A DNA stretch of 64,000 nucleotides from JAFKKS01 sp050187875. Lineage in GTDB: Bacteria > Pseudomonadota > Alphaproteobacteria > Rhizobiales > Xanthobacteraceae. Positions 24,170 to 33,057 of this stretch are shown here, one piece after another (positions within the stretch are counted from its first letter, which is position 1; each line of letters starts with the position of its first letter). The position numbers were made by a program, and so were the translations under genes. The DNA lies in NCBI GenBank assembly GCA_050187875.1, contig JBFWXB010000022.1, positions 1 through 64,000 on the forward strand. The letters run 5' to 3'. The notes beneath the pieces were generated by a model, which had not been told where the DNA came from, ran no database searches, and worked only from the letters and a program-made list of their open reading frames with translations.

Positions 24170-25059
24170 TGTCCATCCTGATCGACGCGAACACCAAGGT
24201 CATCTGCCAGGGCTTCACCGGCAAGAACGGTACTTTCCATTCGGAAGCCGCGATCGCCTACGGCACCAAGATGGTCGGCGGCACCTCGCCCGGCAAAGGC
24301 GGCACCATGCATCTCGGCCTGCCGGTGTTCGACACCGTCGCGCAGGCGCGTGAGGAGACGGACTGCGACGCGAGCGTCATCTACGTGCCGCCGCCCGGCG
24401 CCGCCGACGCCATCCTCGAGGCGATCGACGCCGAGATCCCGCTGATCATCTGCATCACGGAGGGGATTCCGGTCGCCGACATGGTGAAGGTGAAGCGGGC
24501 GCTCTGCGGCTCGAAGTCGCGCCTCGTCGGCCCGAACTGCCCGGGCGTGATGACGGCCGGCGCCTGCAAGATCGGCATTATGCCCGGCAACATCTTCAAG
24601 CCCGGCAAGGTCGGCATCGTTTCGCGCTCCGGCACGCTCACCTATGAGGCGGTGTTCCAGACCACGCAGGAGGGCCTCGGCCAGACGTCCGCCGTGGGCA
24701 TCGGCGGCGACCCGGTGAAGGGTATGGACTTCATCGAGGTCCTGGAGATGTTCCTGGCCGACAAGCAGACGGAAGCGATCGTCATGATCGGCGAGATCGG
24801 CGGCGCCTCCGAGGAGGACGCGGCCCAGTTCATCAAGGACGAGGCGAAGAAGGGCCGCAAGAAACCCATGGTCGGTTTCATCGCCGGCGTCACCGCCCCC
24901 CCTGGCCGCCGCATGGGACATGCCGGCGCGATCATTTCCGGTGGCAAGGGCGATGCCGGCTCGAAAACGGCCGCGATGGAGGCCGCCGGCATCAAGGTCT
25001 CGCCGTCCCCGGCGCGGCTGGGCAAGACCCTGGTCGAGGTCTTGAAATCCACGTCCTGA
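24169..25059 (+). CDS. sucD: Succinyl-CoA synthetase alpha subunit
   Basis: A 296-residue subunit with the CoA-binding Rossmann fold (CQGFTGKNGTFHSEAAIAYG) and the phosphorylated-His segment RRMGHAGAIISGGKGDA. GPNCPGVMTAG is also conserved. Coupled to sucC through TGATG. Just after the stop the sequence CTGAACTCGAAGT occurs twice in tandem (25056-25083). Confidence 0.98.
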   Translation: MSILIDANTKVICQGFTGKNGTFHSEAAIAYGTKMVGGTSPGKGGTMHLGLPVFDTVAQAREETDCDASVIYVPPPGAADAILEAIDAEIPLIICITEGIPVADMVKVKRALCGSKSRLVGPNCPGVMTAGACKIGIMPGNIFKPGKVGIVSRSGTLTYEAVFQTTQEGLGQTSAVGIGGDPVKGMDFIEVLEMFLADKQTEAIVMIGEIGGASEEDAAQFIKDEAKKGRKKPMVGFIAGVTAPPGRRMGHAGAIISGGKGDAGSKTAAMEAAGIKVSPSPARLGKTLVEVLKSTS

Positions 25060-25212
25060 ACTCGAAGTCCTGAACTCGAAGTTCACTCCTTTGGCTTTAC
25101 ACGCCTTACACGCGTCTTAAATAAATGCTGTAAGAGCAAGGGTAGCTCGCGCGGCGGGCTTTATCCCGATTCGGGCGGCGGCCGGACGCCGCACCGTCAG
25201 CCAGGATTGACG

Positions 25213-28170
25213 ATGTCTCGCCAGGATACCAACGCGGCTTTCGCCCTCACGTCGTTTCTCGACGGGGGTAATGCCCGCTATGTCGAAGACCTGTACGCCC
25301 GTTACGCCAAGGACCCGAACTCGGTCGACGGCCAATGGCAGGCCTTCTTCAAGAGCCTCAAGGACGACAGCGCGCGCGTGCGCGAGGAGGCGGACGGCCC
25401 CTCCTGGAAGCGCGGCGATTGGCCGCTGCCCGCCCGGGATGAACTGACCGCCGCGCTCGACAGCGACTGGCGGGGGCTGGAAAAGAGCACCGGCGACAAG
25501 ATCAAGGCGAAGGCGCAGGGCGCCGGTGTCGCGTTGAGCAATGCCGACGTGCTGCACGCGGCGCGCGACTCGGTGCGCGCCATCATGCTGATCCGCGCCT
25601 ACCGCATGCGCGGCCATCTGCACGCCAACCTCGATCCGCTGGGTATGACGGTGCAGCCGCCCGATGTCGAGCTCGATCCGAGTTCCTATGGCTTCACCGA
25701 CGCCGATCTCGACCGCAAGATCTTCATCGACAACGTGCTCGGCCTCGAATTCGCGACGATCCATGAAATCGTCGCGATCCTGAAGCGGACCTACTGCCAG
25801 ACGCTCGGCGTCGAGTTCATGCACATCTCCTGCCCCGAGCAGAAGGCCTGGATTCAGGAGCGCATCGAGGGCCCCCACAAGGAGATCACCTTCACGCCGG
25901 AGGGCAAGCGCGCCATCCTCAAGAAGCTCGTCGAGGCGGAAGGCTTCGAGAAGTTCTGCGACGTGAAGTTCACCGGCACCAAGCGCTTCGGCCTCGACGG
26001 CGGCGAGGCGATGATCCCGGCGCTCGAGCAGATCATCAAGCGCGGCGGCGCGCTCGGCGTGAAGGACATCATCCTCGGCATGTCGCATCGCGGGCGCCTC
26101 AACGTGCTGGCGCAGGTGCTGGGCAAGCCGCACCGCGTCATCTTCCACGAGTTCAAGGGCGGTTCCGCATCGCCCGACGACGTCGAGGGCTCCGGCGACG
26201 TCAAGTATCACCTCGGCGCGTCGTCCGACCGCGAGTTCGACGACAATCGCGTTCACCTCTCGCTGACCGCCAACCCCTCGCATCTCGAGATCGTCGATCC
26301 CGTGGTGCTCGGCAAGGCGCGCGCCAAGCAGGATCAGCACCACTGCACGCCGGACGATCGTACGGCGGTGATGCCGCTGCTCATCCACGGCGACGCGGCG
26401 TTCGCGGGCCAGGGCGTGGTGGCGGAATGTTTCGGTCTCTCCGGCCTGCGCGGCCATCGCACCGGCGGTTCGGTGCACTTCATCGTCAACAATCAGATCG
26501 GCTTCACCACCTATCCGCTCTACAGCCGGTCGTCGCCCTATCCGTCCGATGTCGCGAAGATGATCGAGGCGCCGATCTTCCACGTGAACGGCGACGATCC
26601 GGAAGCGGTGACGTTCGCGGCGAAGATCGCGACCGAGTTCCGGCAGAAGTTCCAGAAGCCTGTCGTTATCGACATGTTCTGCTATCGCCGGCATGGCCAC
26701 AACGAGGGCGACGAGCCTTCGTTCACGCAGCCGCTGATGTACAAGGTGATCCGCTCGCATCCGACCGCGGTCGAGATCTACGGCAAGAAGCTGGTCGCGG
26801 AAGGCGTCGTGACGCAAGCCGATGTCGAGGCGATGCAGGCGGAATGGCGCGCGCATCTCGACGAGGAGCTGGAAGCGGTGCAGAGCTTCCGTCCGAACAA
26901 GGCGGACTGGCTCGACGGCCGCTGGTCCGACGTCAAGATCGCGCACGGTTTCGACGATCCACGCCGCGGCAACACCGGCGTCGCGCTCGAACGGCTGAAG
27001 AAGATCGGCGAAAAGATCACCGCCGTTCCGGAGGGCTTCCACCTCCACCGCACCATCCAGCGTTTTCTCGAAGCGCGGCGCAAGACGATCGAGAGCGGCG
27101 AGGGCCTCGATTGGTCGACGGCCGAGGCGCTCGCCTTCTGCACGCTGCTGCAGGACGGGCACCGTGTGCGCCTATCGGGTCAGGACAGCGAGCGCGGCAC
27201 CTTCTCGCAACGGCATTCGGTGCTGGTCGACCAGGAGAACGAGGACCGTTACACGCCGTTCAATCATCTTGGCGGCGATCAGGCGCGTTTCGAAGTCATC
27301 AACTCGATGTTGTCGGAGGAGGCCGTTCTCGGCTTCGAGTACGGCTATTCGCTCGCCGAGCCGGATGCGCTGACCCTGTGGGAGGCGCAGTTCGGTGACT
27401 TCGCCAACGGCGCGCAGGTCGTGTTCGACCAGTTCATCTCCTCGGGCGAACGCAAATGGCTGCGCATGTCCGGTCTCGTCTGCCTGTTGCCGCACGGCTA
27501 TGAAGGGCAGGGGCCGGAGCACTCCTCGGCGCGGCTCGAGCGCTACCTGCAGATGTGCGCGGAAGACAACATGCAGGTCGCGAACTGCACCACGCCGGCG
27601 AACTACTTCCACATCCTGCGCCGGCAGTTGCGCCGCGAAATCCGCAAGCCGCTCATCCTGATGACGCCGAAGTCGCTGCTGCGCCACAAGCGCGCGGTGT
27701 CCTCGCTCGCGGAACTCGGCCCCGATACGTCGTTCCACCGTCTGTTGTGGGACGATGCGCAACTGCTCGACGGCGAGAAGATCAAGCTCGTGTCCGACGA
27801 GAAGATCCGTCGCGTCGTTCTGTGCACCGGCAAGGTCTATTACGACCTCTACGAGGAGCGTGAGAAGCGCGGCATCGACGATATCTATCTGCTGCGCGTC
27901 GAGCAGCTCTTCCCGTTCCCGACCAAGGCGCTGGTGGCGGAGCTTACGCGCTTCAAGCAGGCCGAGATCGTCTGGTGCCAGGAAGAGCCGCGGAACATGG
28001 GCGCGTGGTTCTTCGTCGATCCGTTCATCGAATGGGTGCTCAACAACATCCAGGCCGAACACCGTGTTCCGCGCTACGCCGGACGACCGGCTTCGGCGTC
28101 GACGGCGGTCGGTCAGATGTCGAAGCATCTTGCGCAACTCAAGACGTTCCTCGACGAAGCATTGGGATAG
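25213..28170 (+). CDS. sucA: 2-oxoglutarate dehydrogenase E1 component
   Basis: A 985-residue thiamine-diphosphate enzyme, full length for the family. It starts SRQDTNAAFALTSFLDGGNARYVEDLYARY. The TPP region includes GDAAFAGQGVVAE and VHFIVNNQIGFTT; other marks are GMSHRGRLNVLAQVLGKP and FMHISCPEQKAWIQ. ATG 25213 was preferred to TTG 25207 six bases earlier. It decarboxylates 2-oxoglutarate and reductively succinylates the E2 lipoyl group. A 141-bp gap with a palindromic repeat separates it from sucB. Confidence 0.98.
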   Translation: MSRQDTNAAFALTSFLDGGNARYVEDLYARYAKDPNSVDGQWQAFFKSLKDDSARVREEADGPSWKRGDWPLPARDELTAALDSDWRGLEKSTGDKIKAKAQGAGVALSNADVLHAARDSVRAIMLIRAYRMRGHLHANLDPLGMTVQPPDVELDPSSYGFTDADLDRKIFIDNVLGLEFATIHEIVAILKRTYCQTLGVEFMHISCPEQKAWIQERIEGPHKEITFTPEGKRAILKKLVEAEGFEKFCDVKFTGTKRFGLDGGEAMIPALEQIIKRGGALGVKDIILGMSHRGRLNVLAQVLGKPHRVIFHEFKGGSASPDDVEGSGDVKYHLGASSDREFDDNRVHLSLTANPSHLEIVDPVVLGKARAKQDQHHCTPDDRTAVMPLLIHGDAAFAGQGVVAECFGLSGLRGHRTGGSVHFIVNNQIGFTTYPLYSRSSPYPSDVAKMIEAPIFHVNGDDPEAVTFAAKIATEFRQKFQKPVVIDMFCYRRHGHNEGDEPSFTQPLMYKVIRSHPTAVEIYGKKLVAEGVVTQADVEAMQAEWRAHLDEELEAVQSFRPNKADWLDGRWSDVKIAHGFDDPRRGNTGVALERLKKIGEKITAVPEGFHLHRTIQRFLEARRKTIESGEGLDWSTAEALAFCTLLQDGHRVRLSGQDSERGTFSQRHSVLVDQENEDRYTPFNHLGGDQARFEVINSMLSEEAVLGFEYGYSLAEPDALTLWEAQFGDFANGAQVVFDQFISSGERKWLRMSGLVCLLPHGYEGQGPEHSSARLERYLQMCAEDNMQVANCTTPANYFHILRRQLRREIRKPLILMTPKSLLRHKRAVSSLAELGPDTSFHRLLWDDAQLLDGEKIKLVSDEKIRRVVLCTGKVYYDLYEEREKRGIDDIYLLRVEQLFPFPTKALVAELTRFKQAEIVWCQEEPRNMGAWFFVDPFIEWVLNNIQAEHRVPRYAGRPASASTAVGQMSKHLAQLKTFLDEALG

Positions 28171-28183
28171 TTTATTTCTGCCG

Positions 28184-28282
28184 TCGTCCTGAGGCGGCCG
28201 CGAAGCGGCCCTCGAAGGATGGCGACACGGCACGGGTGCCCTTCGAGGCTCGGCACTCCGTGCCTCGCACCTCAGGGTGACG
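28184..28282. repeat. Palindromic repeat between sucA and sucB
   Basis: GTCGTCCTGAGGCGGCCGCG pairs with CGCACCTCAGGGTGACG; inner parts CCTCGAAGGATGG and CCCTTCGAGGC also pair. It is the second copy of the element at 2148-2262. It lies inside the sucA-sucB message and would form a strong mRNA hairpin. Confidence 0.75.
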
Positions 28283-28311
28283 ATTGAGAATATGGATAGG
28301 CAGGAAGCAGC

Positions 28312-29586
28312 ATGACTGAAATTCGTGTTCCGACACTGGGTGAGTCCGTTACCGAGGCGACGATCGGCAAGTGGTTCAAGAAGGCGGGCGATGCGGTCGC
28401 GGTGGACGAGCCGCTGGTCGAACTCGAAACCGACAAGGTGACGATCGAGGTGCCGGCGCCGGCCGCGGGCACGCTCGCCGACATCGTCGCGAAGGATGGT
28501 GAGACGGTCGCGGTCGGCGCGCTGCTGGGCCAGATCACCGAGGGGGCGGGCGGCGCCAAGTCTACGGCCAACAAGCCGGCCGCGAAATCGGACGCGCCGA
28601 AGCCCACCGGCAAGCCGGAACAGAAGTCGTCGACCACGGCGCCCATCGCCGCCGGCCCCGAGGAGGTGAAACCCCGCGCCGCGGATGTGCCGGAAGCGCC
28701 GTCGGTGCGCCGCCTCTCCACCGAGAGCGGCGTCGATTCTTCGACCGTGCCGGGAAGCGGCAAGGACGGTCGCGTCACCAAGGGCGACATGCTCGCGGCG
28801 ATCGAGAAGGCGGCGGCGCAGCCGACGCCGGTCGCGCAGCCCGCCGCCGCGATCCAGGTGCGTACGCCCTCGCCGGCGGACGACGCCGCGCGCGAGGAGC
28901 GCGTGCGCATGACGCGCCTGCGCCAGACCATCGCCAAGCGCCTGAAGGACGCGCAGAACACCGCCGCGATGCTGACGACCTTCAACGAGGTCGACATGAC
29001 CGCGGTGATGGCGATGCGCAACCGCTATAAGGACATGTTCGAGAGGAAGCACGGCGTGAAGCTCGGCTTCATGGGCTTCTTCGTGCGCGCCTGCGTGCAG
29101 GCGCTGAAGGAAGTGCCGGCCGTCAACGCCGAGATCGACGGCACCGATCTCATCTACAAGAACTACTATCATATCGGCGTCGCGGTCGGCACCGAGAAGG
29201 GCCTCGTCGTGCCGGTGGTGCGCGACTGCGATCAGAAGTCGCTCGCTCAGATCGAGAAGGACATCACCGACTTCGGCCGCCGCGCGCGTGACGGCCAGCT
29301 CAAGATCGACGAGATGCAGGGCGGCACGTTCACCATCTCGAACGGCGGTGTTTACGGCTCGCTGATGTCGACGCCGATCCTCAACGCGCCGCAGTCCGGC
29401 ATCCTCGGCATGCACAAGATCCAGGAGCGTCCGATGGTCGTCGGCGGCAAGATCGAGGCGCGGCCGATGATGTATCTCGCGCTCTCCTACGACCACCGCA
29501 TCGTCGACGGCCGCGAGGCCGTGACGTTCCTGGTGCGTGTGAAGGACGTGCTGGAGGATCCGGAGCGGCTGGTGCTGGATTTGTGA
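28312..29586 (+). CDS. sucB: Dihydrolipoyllysine-residue succinyltransferase (E2 of 2-oxoglutarate dehydrogenase)
   Basis: A 424-residue protein. The lipoyl domain is at residues 1-77 with the modified Lys42 in ETDKVTIEVP. An Ala/Pro/Lys linker follows, then the peripheral subunit-binding domain (SVRRLSTESGVDSSTVPGSG), then the catalytic domain ending SYDHRIVDGREAVTFL, where His and Asp are catalytic. It transfers succinyl from lipoamide to CoA and forms the core of the complex. The partner E3 gene lpdA is separated from it by two unrelated small genes. Confidence 0.98.
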   Translation: MTEIRVPTLGESVTEATIGKWFKKAGDAVAVDEPLVELETDKVTIEVPAPAAGTLADIVAKDGETVAVGALLGQITEGAGGAKSTANKPAAKSDAPKPTGKPEQKSSTTAPIAAGPEEVKPRAADVPEAPSVRRLSTESGVDSSTVPGSGKDGRVTKGDMLAAIEKAAAQPTPVAQPAAAIQVRTPSPADDAAREERVRMTRLRQTIAKRLKDAQNTAAMLTTFNEVDMTAVMAMRNRYKDMFERKHGVKLGFMGFFVRACVQALKEVPAVNAEIDGTDLIYKNYYHIGVAVGTEKGLVVPVVRDCDQKSLAQIEKDITDFGRRARDGQLKIDEMQGGTFTISNGGVYGSLMSTPILNAPQSGILGMHKIQERPMVVGGKIEARPMMYLALSYDHRIVDGREAVTFLVRVKDVLEDPERLVLDL

Positions 29587-29595
29587 GGCTACAAG

Positions 29596-30051
29596 GTGAC
29601 TCCTGAGTTGACCGGCGGATTACTCGGTTTGATTGGCGGATTAATTTCCGGCGCGCTTGCTGCATTGGCGGCTGTCTACATCCACCGAAGTCAAAATGCG
29701 GCACTGGAAAAGGACGAAATACGAAAGAGAAAAGTTGAGGTAATATTCAAACTTCTTGGGTCGAGATATGTGCTTTCCGAGAGCTACAGTGCAAGCGCCC
29801 AAGATGTTCATTCCTTCAATACCGCCATCGCGCTCTTTACCGTCTATTTCTCCGATAACAAAGAAATCATGCGTCGGTATGACGCGTTTATGCAGGACAA
29901 GTCCAATACCGACAAACTAGTCGAACTGCTGAGAGAGGCTGCAAAGGAGGCAGATTTAGATTTGCTAGATTCGAGCGTTCGTAGGGTGCTTACAGTCAAG
30001 ACGCAAGCACCGACTTTCGTCATTCAAACAGCGCCTGCGGGGAAAAAGTAA
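29596..30051 (+). CDS. Membrane-anchored small protein, DUF6680-like
   Basis: A 151-residue product with GTG start at 29596, one N-terminal membrane segment (GGLLGLIGGLISGALAALAAVYI) and a cytoplasmic helical part (EIRKRKVEVIFKLLGSRYVLSES, then HSFNTAIALFTVYFSDNKEIMRRYDAF, then LVELLREAAKEADLDLLDSSVRRV). The pattern suggests DUF6680-type proteins, which I offer with modest confidence. The DNA is visibly richer in A and T than the flanking suc and lpd genes and uses AT-ending codons, so it was probably acquired and inserted between sucB and lpdA. Confidence 0.6.
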   Translation: MTPELTGGLLGLIGGLISGALAALAAVYIHRSQNAALEKDEIRKRKVEVIFKLLGSRYVLSESYSASAQDVHSFNTAIALFTVYFSDNKEIMRRYDAFMQDKSNTDKLVELLREAAKEADLDLLDSSVRRVLTVKTQAPTFVIQTAPAGKK

Positions 30052-30128
30052 AGATGAGCTTCTGCGATGTCATCGGCATCAAGCCTGGCCTGGATAATGC
30101 AAGCTCACAGGCCGGTTGGAGACCTGTC

Positions 30129-30401
30129 ATGAAAGCTAAGAAGCTATCGCGCATTGCGAATGCCGAGCCGGTCATTCACGGCGTCCTCAAGCTGAAGTTC
30201 ACGGACGGCTACGAAGGTGTCGTCGATCTCCGGCCGCTCATTGCGCGTGGGCGTATTTTTTCGTGGCTGCAAAAAGAGAAGAATTTTCAGAAGATGCAGC
30301 TCGAAGAATATGGTCATCATGTTTATTGGGTCGACAGCAAAGGTCAGGAAATCGATCTCGGCGCGGAAGGCCTTCGGCGTGACGCGGAAAAGCAAGTCTA
30401 G
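30129..30401 (+). CDS. DUF2442-domain protein
   Basis: A 90-residue product. The DUF2442 pattern is visible: HGVLKLKFTDGYEGVVDLRPL, IFSWLQ, FQKMQLEEYGHHVYWVD and EIDLGAEGLRRDA. I chose ATG 30129, which has GGAGACCTGTC before it and gives the usual family length; ATG 30054 would add 25 residues without family support. DUF2442 proteins are often found beside DUF4160 proteins in toxin-antitoxin-like pairs, but no DUF4160 gene is here; the partner may be the preceding gene. Lower GC than its neighbours. Confidence 0.75.
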   Translation: MKAKKLSRIANAEPVIHGVLKLKFTDGYEGVVDLRPLIARGRIFSWLQKEKNFQKMQLEEYGHHVYWVDSKGQEIDLGAEGLRRDAEKQV

Positions 30402-30433
30402 CTTCATTTGTTGATTGCAAGCTGAAGGAAGTC

Positions 30434-31834
30434 ATGTCCTACGATCTCATTGTCATCGGCACCGGCCCCGGCGGCTATGTCTGCGCCATCCGCGCGGCGC
30501 AGCTCGGCTTGAAGACGGCGGTGGTCGAGAAACGCGCGACGCATGGGGGCACCTGCCTCAACGTCGGCTGCATTCCCTCGAAGGCGCTGCTGCATGCCTC
30601 GGAACTGTTTGAGGAGGCCGGAAAGAGTTTCGCCAAGATGGGCATCGGCGTTTCCGCGCCGAAGCTCGATCTCGCCGCCATGCAGGCGTTCAAGGACGCG
30701 GGCGTCGACGGCAACGTCAAGGGCGTCGAGTTCCTGCTGAAGAAGAACAAGATCGACGCGTTCCGCGGCACCGGCCGCATCCTTGCGCCCGGCAAGGTCG
30801 AAGTGAAAGGCGAGGACGGCAAGGCCCAGACGCTGGAGACGAAGAACATCGTCATCGCCACCGGCTCGGACGTCGCCAAGCTGCGCGGCATCACGATCGA
30901 CGAGAAGCGCGTCGTGTCGTCGACCGGCGCGCTCGCCCTCGACAAGGTGCCGGGGCAACTTCTCGTCGTCGGCGCCGGCATCATCGGGCTGGAGCTGGGC
31001 TCCGTGTGGCGGCGCCTCGGCGCCAAGGTCACGGTCGTCGAGTTCCTCGACCGTATCGTGCCGGGCATCGACGCCGACGTCGCGAAGAACTTTCAGCGGC
31101 TTCTCCAGCGCCAGGGCATCGCGTTCAAGCTGTCGTCGAAGGTCACCGGCGTCGACGCGTCGGGCGACAAGCTCAAGGCGACGATCGAGCCGGCCGCCGG
31201 CGGCGCCGCCGAGACGATCGAGGCCGACATCGTGCTCGTGGCGGTGGGGCGCGTGCCTTACACCGAGGGCTTGGGGCTGAAGGAAGCGGGCGTCGCGATG
31301 GACGATCGCGGCCGCATCGTCACCGATGCGCATCTACAGACGAACGTGAAGGGCATCTACGCCATCGGCGACGCGGTGGCCGGGCCGATGCTCGCGCACA
31401 AGGCCGAGGACGAGGGCGTCGCCGCCGCCGAGACCATTGCCGGGAAGGCGGGGCACGTGAACTACGAGGTGATTCCGAACGTCGTTTACACCTATCCGGA
31501 GGTCGCCTCCGTCGGGAAGACGGAGGAGGAATTGAAGCAGGCCGGCGTCGCCTACAATGTCGGCAAGTTCCCATTCACCGCGAACGGCCGCGCCAAGGTC
31601 AACGGCACCACGGACGGCTTCGTGAAGGTTCTCGCCGACGCCAAGACCGACCGTGTGCTCGGCGTGCACATCCTCGGGCCCGATGCCGGCAACATGATCG
31701 CGGAAGCCGCGGTGGCGATGGAGTTCGGCGCGTCGTCGGAAGACATCGCGCGCACCTGCCACGCGCATCCGACGCTCTCGGAAGCGGTGAAGGAGGCAGC
31801 CCTCGCCGTCGAGAAGCGCGCCATCCATATGTGA
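30434..31834 (+). CDS. lpdA: Dihydrolipoyl dehydrogenase (E3)
   Basis: A 466-residue flavoprotein disulfide reductase. FAD motif GTGPGGYVCAI, redox cysteines Cys41 and Cys46 in GGTCLNVGCIPSK, NAD motif VVGAGIIGLELGSV, second FAD motif GIYAIGDAVAG and the interface His-Glu region CHAHPTLSEAVKEAA. It reoxidises dihydrolipoyl groups on SucB and passes electrons to NAD. It is the last gene of the suc cluster. Confidence 0.98.
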   Translation: MSYDLIVIGTGPGGYVCAIRAAQLGLKTAVVEKRATHGGTCLNVGCIPSKALLHASELFEEAGKSFAKMGIGVSAPKLDLAAMQAFKDAGVDGNVKGVEFLLKKNKIDAFRGTGRILAPGKVEVKGEDGKAQTLETKNIVIATGSDVAKLRGITIDEKRVVSSTGALALDKVPGQLLVVGAGIIGLELGSVWRRLGAKVTVVEFLDRIVPGIDADVAKNFQRLLQRQGIAFKLSSKVTGVDASGDKLKATIEPAAGGAAETIEADIVLVAVGRVPYTEGLGLKEAGVAMDDRGRIVTDAHLQTNVKGIYAIGDAVAGPMLAHKAEDEGVAAAETIAGKAGHVNYEVIPNVVYTYPEVASVGKTEEELKQAGVAYNVGKFPFTANGRAKVNGTTDGFVKVLADAKTDRVLGVHILGPDAGNMIAEAAVAMEFGASSEDIARTCHAHPTLSEAVKEAALAVEKRAIHM

Positions 31835-31859
31835 GGCGGCGGGCGTGCACCGCCCACCT

Positions 31860-31965
31860 CGTGTCATGCCCGCGAAGGCGGGCATCCGGTAATACCTGCG
31901 GAGCTTCGATTCGGGAGCGCCGCGGCGTACTCGGTCCCCGCCTATGCGGGGAGGACACCACTCTA
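31860..31965. repeat. Palindromic repeat, 'CCCGCGAAGGCGGGC' family
   Basis: TGTCATGCCCGCGAAGGCGGGC at the left and GGTCCCCGCCTATGCGGGGA at the right, each a small hairpin. A related pair lies at 37418-37515. It occupies the gap between lpdA and the convergent small zinc-ribbon gene. Confidence 0.6.
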
Positions 31966-32139
31966 TGCCGCGCTCGTGAACGTGCCCTCGCCGGCGGTGA
32001 AAGCGTGTGCCCTGCCGCAGTGGGGACAGCGCACGCGCAGGCCGATGCGCTGCAGGTTGCGTAGCGTTTCGTGATCGGTCTCGATCCCGCTGTCGATGAT
32101 CGCCTCCGTGCGCGGGCAGCGGAAGGTGAGAGTTCTCAT
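31963..32139 (-). CDS. Small zinc-ribbon-like protein
   Basis: A 58-residue product starting MRTLTFRCPRTEAIIDSGIE and containing RFRCP and RVRCPHCGRAHAF, a C-x-C-P-type metal-binding pair (FRCP near residue 8 and CPHC near residue 43). AAGGATTTTGTCA precedes ATG 32139. Small proteins of this kind are common in Hyphomicrobiales and unassigned. A longer open frame on the same strand to 32622 lacks family features and overlaps the next gene. Confidence 0.65.
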   Translation of the reverse strand: MRTLTFRCPRTEAIIDSGIETDHETLRNLQRIGLRVRCPHCGRAHAFTAGEGTFTSAA

Positions 32140-32305
32140 TGACAAAATCCTTGCGGCCACATGCGGCGCGGCCGTGCGCTCTGCCCGCCCATTGCCCCGC
32201 CCGCGTCGAGCGCGAACCGCGCAGGCTGCCGAGGGTGCTATAAGTGGCGGGGAGGTTGGACGCGTCATAGTTAACGAACTGTTAACGGGCCATGGGATCG
32301 GACGA

Positions 32306-32866
32306 ATGCGACGCTGGTTGAAGCCGTTCTGGGTATTGCTTGCGCTCCTCTTCCTCTTCGAGGCGTGGCTTTGGGAAAAGCTGCAGCGCGCCGTCGCCTG
32401 GCTTGTGCGGCTGTTGGCGCTGCCGGTCTTGCGCGCCAAGCTCGCGGCGGCGATCGGGCGGCTGCCGCCGTGGGCGACGTTGATCGTGTTCGTCATCCCG
32501 GTGTTGCTGCTTCTCCCGATCAAGATCGCCGGCCTCTGGATGCTGGCGCATGGGTCCTGGCTCGGCGCCATGGCGATGCTGGCTGTGGCGAAGATCGTCA
32601 GCGTCGGCGTCACCGCCTTCATCTTCGACGCGACGCGGCCGAAGCTCTTGCAGATGGCGTGGTTCCGCCGCCTCTACGACTGGATCATGCGCGGGCTCGT
32701 CTGGGCGCATCGCCTCGTCGACCCGGTGAAGGAGGAAGTCCGTGCCTGGATCCGCGAAACCACCGCGCCGTTTCTGCGATGGGCCCGTGCGTTGATGCGG
32801 CGCGAGGGCGGCGGCCGCTTCTGGCGTCAAGTGCGGCGCTTGCGCCGCCGCACACAGCGGGTGTGA
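32306..32866 (+). CDS. Conserved membrane protein
   Basis: A 186-residue product with hydrophobic segments at WLKPFWVLLALLFLFEAWLW, WATLIVFVIPVLLLLPIKIAGLWMLA and WLGAMAMLAVAKIVSVGVTAFIF, then a long basic amphipathic tail (IRETTAPFLRWARALMRREGGGRFWRQVRRLRRRTQ). ATG 32306 was chosen from the longer open frame because it starts the first membrane segment. It looks like an uncharacterised alphaproteobacterial inner-membrane family; function unknown. Confidence 0.7.
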   Translation: MRRWLKPFWVLLALLFLFEAWLWEKLQRAVAWLVRLLALPVLRAKLAAAIGRLPPWATLIVFVIPVLLLLPIKIAGLWMLAHGSWLGAMAMLAVAKIVSVGVTAFIFDATRPKLLQMAWFRRLYDWIMRGLVWAHRLVDPVKEEVRAWIRETTAPFLRWARALMRREGGGRFWRQVRRLRRRTQRV

Positions 32867-32876
32867 ATCCATCCCC

Positions 32877-33051
32877 CCGGTCATTCCGGGGCGCCACCGA
32901 TCTCGGGTTTACCCGAGACGCGAAGTCGGCAGTTTAAATGCACAGGTCGGCAACAGCCGATGTGTGACAGCGCGAGCCCGGAACCCATAGCCCCGGCGCT
33001 GCGGCGTACCGATTCCGGACTTGCCTGCTTTGCAGGCAATCCGGAATGACA
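32877..33051. repeat. Composite palindromic repeat downstream of accA
   Basis: GGTCATTCCGGGGCGCC on the left and GCAATCCGGAATGACAAGC on the right are complementary outer arms; internal hairpins are ATCTCGGGTTTACCCGAGA and TTGCCTGCTTTGCAGGCAA. It lies between the convergent membrane protein and accA genes. Confidence 0.65.
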
Positions 33052-33057
33052 AGCCTC

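Noticed and set aside
31963..32622. A 219-residue minus-strand frame
   Set aside because: Only the last 58 codons (from 32139) show a ribosome site and zinc-ribbon motif; the upstream part overlaps the opposite-strand membrane protein gene.
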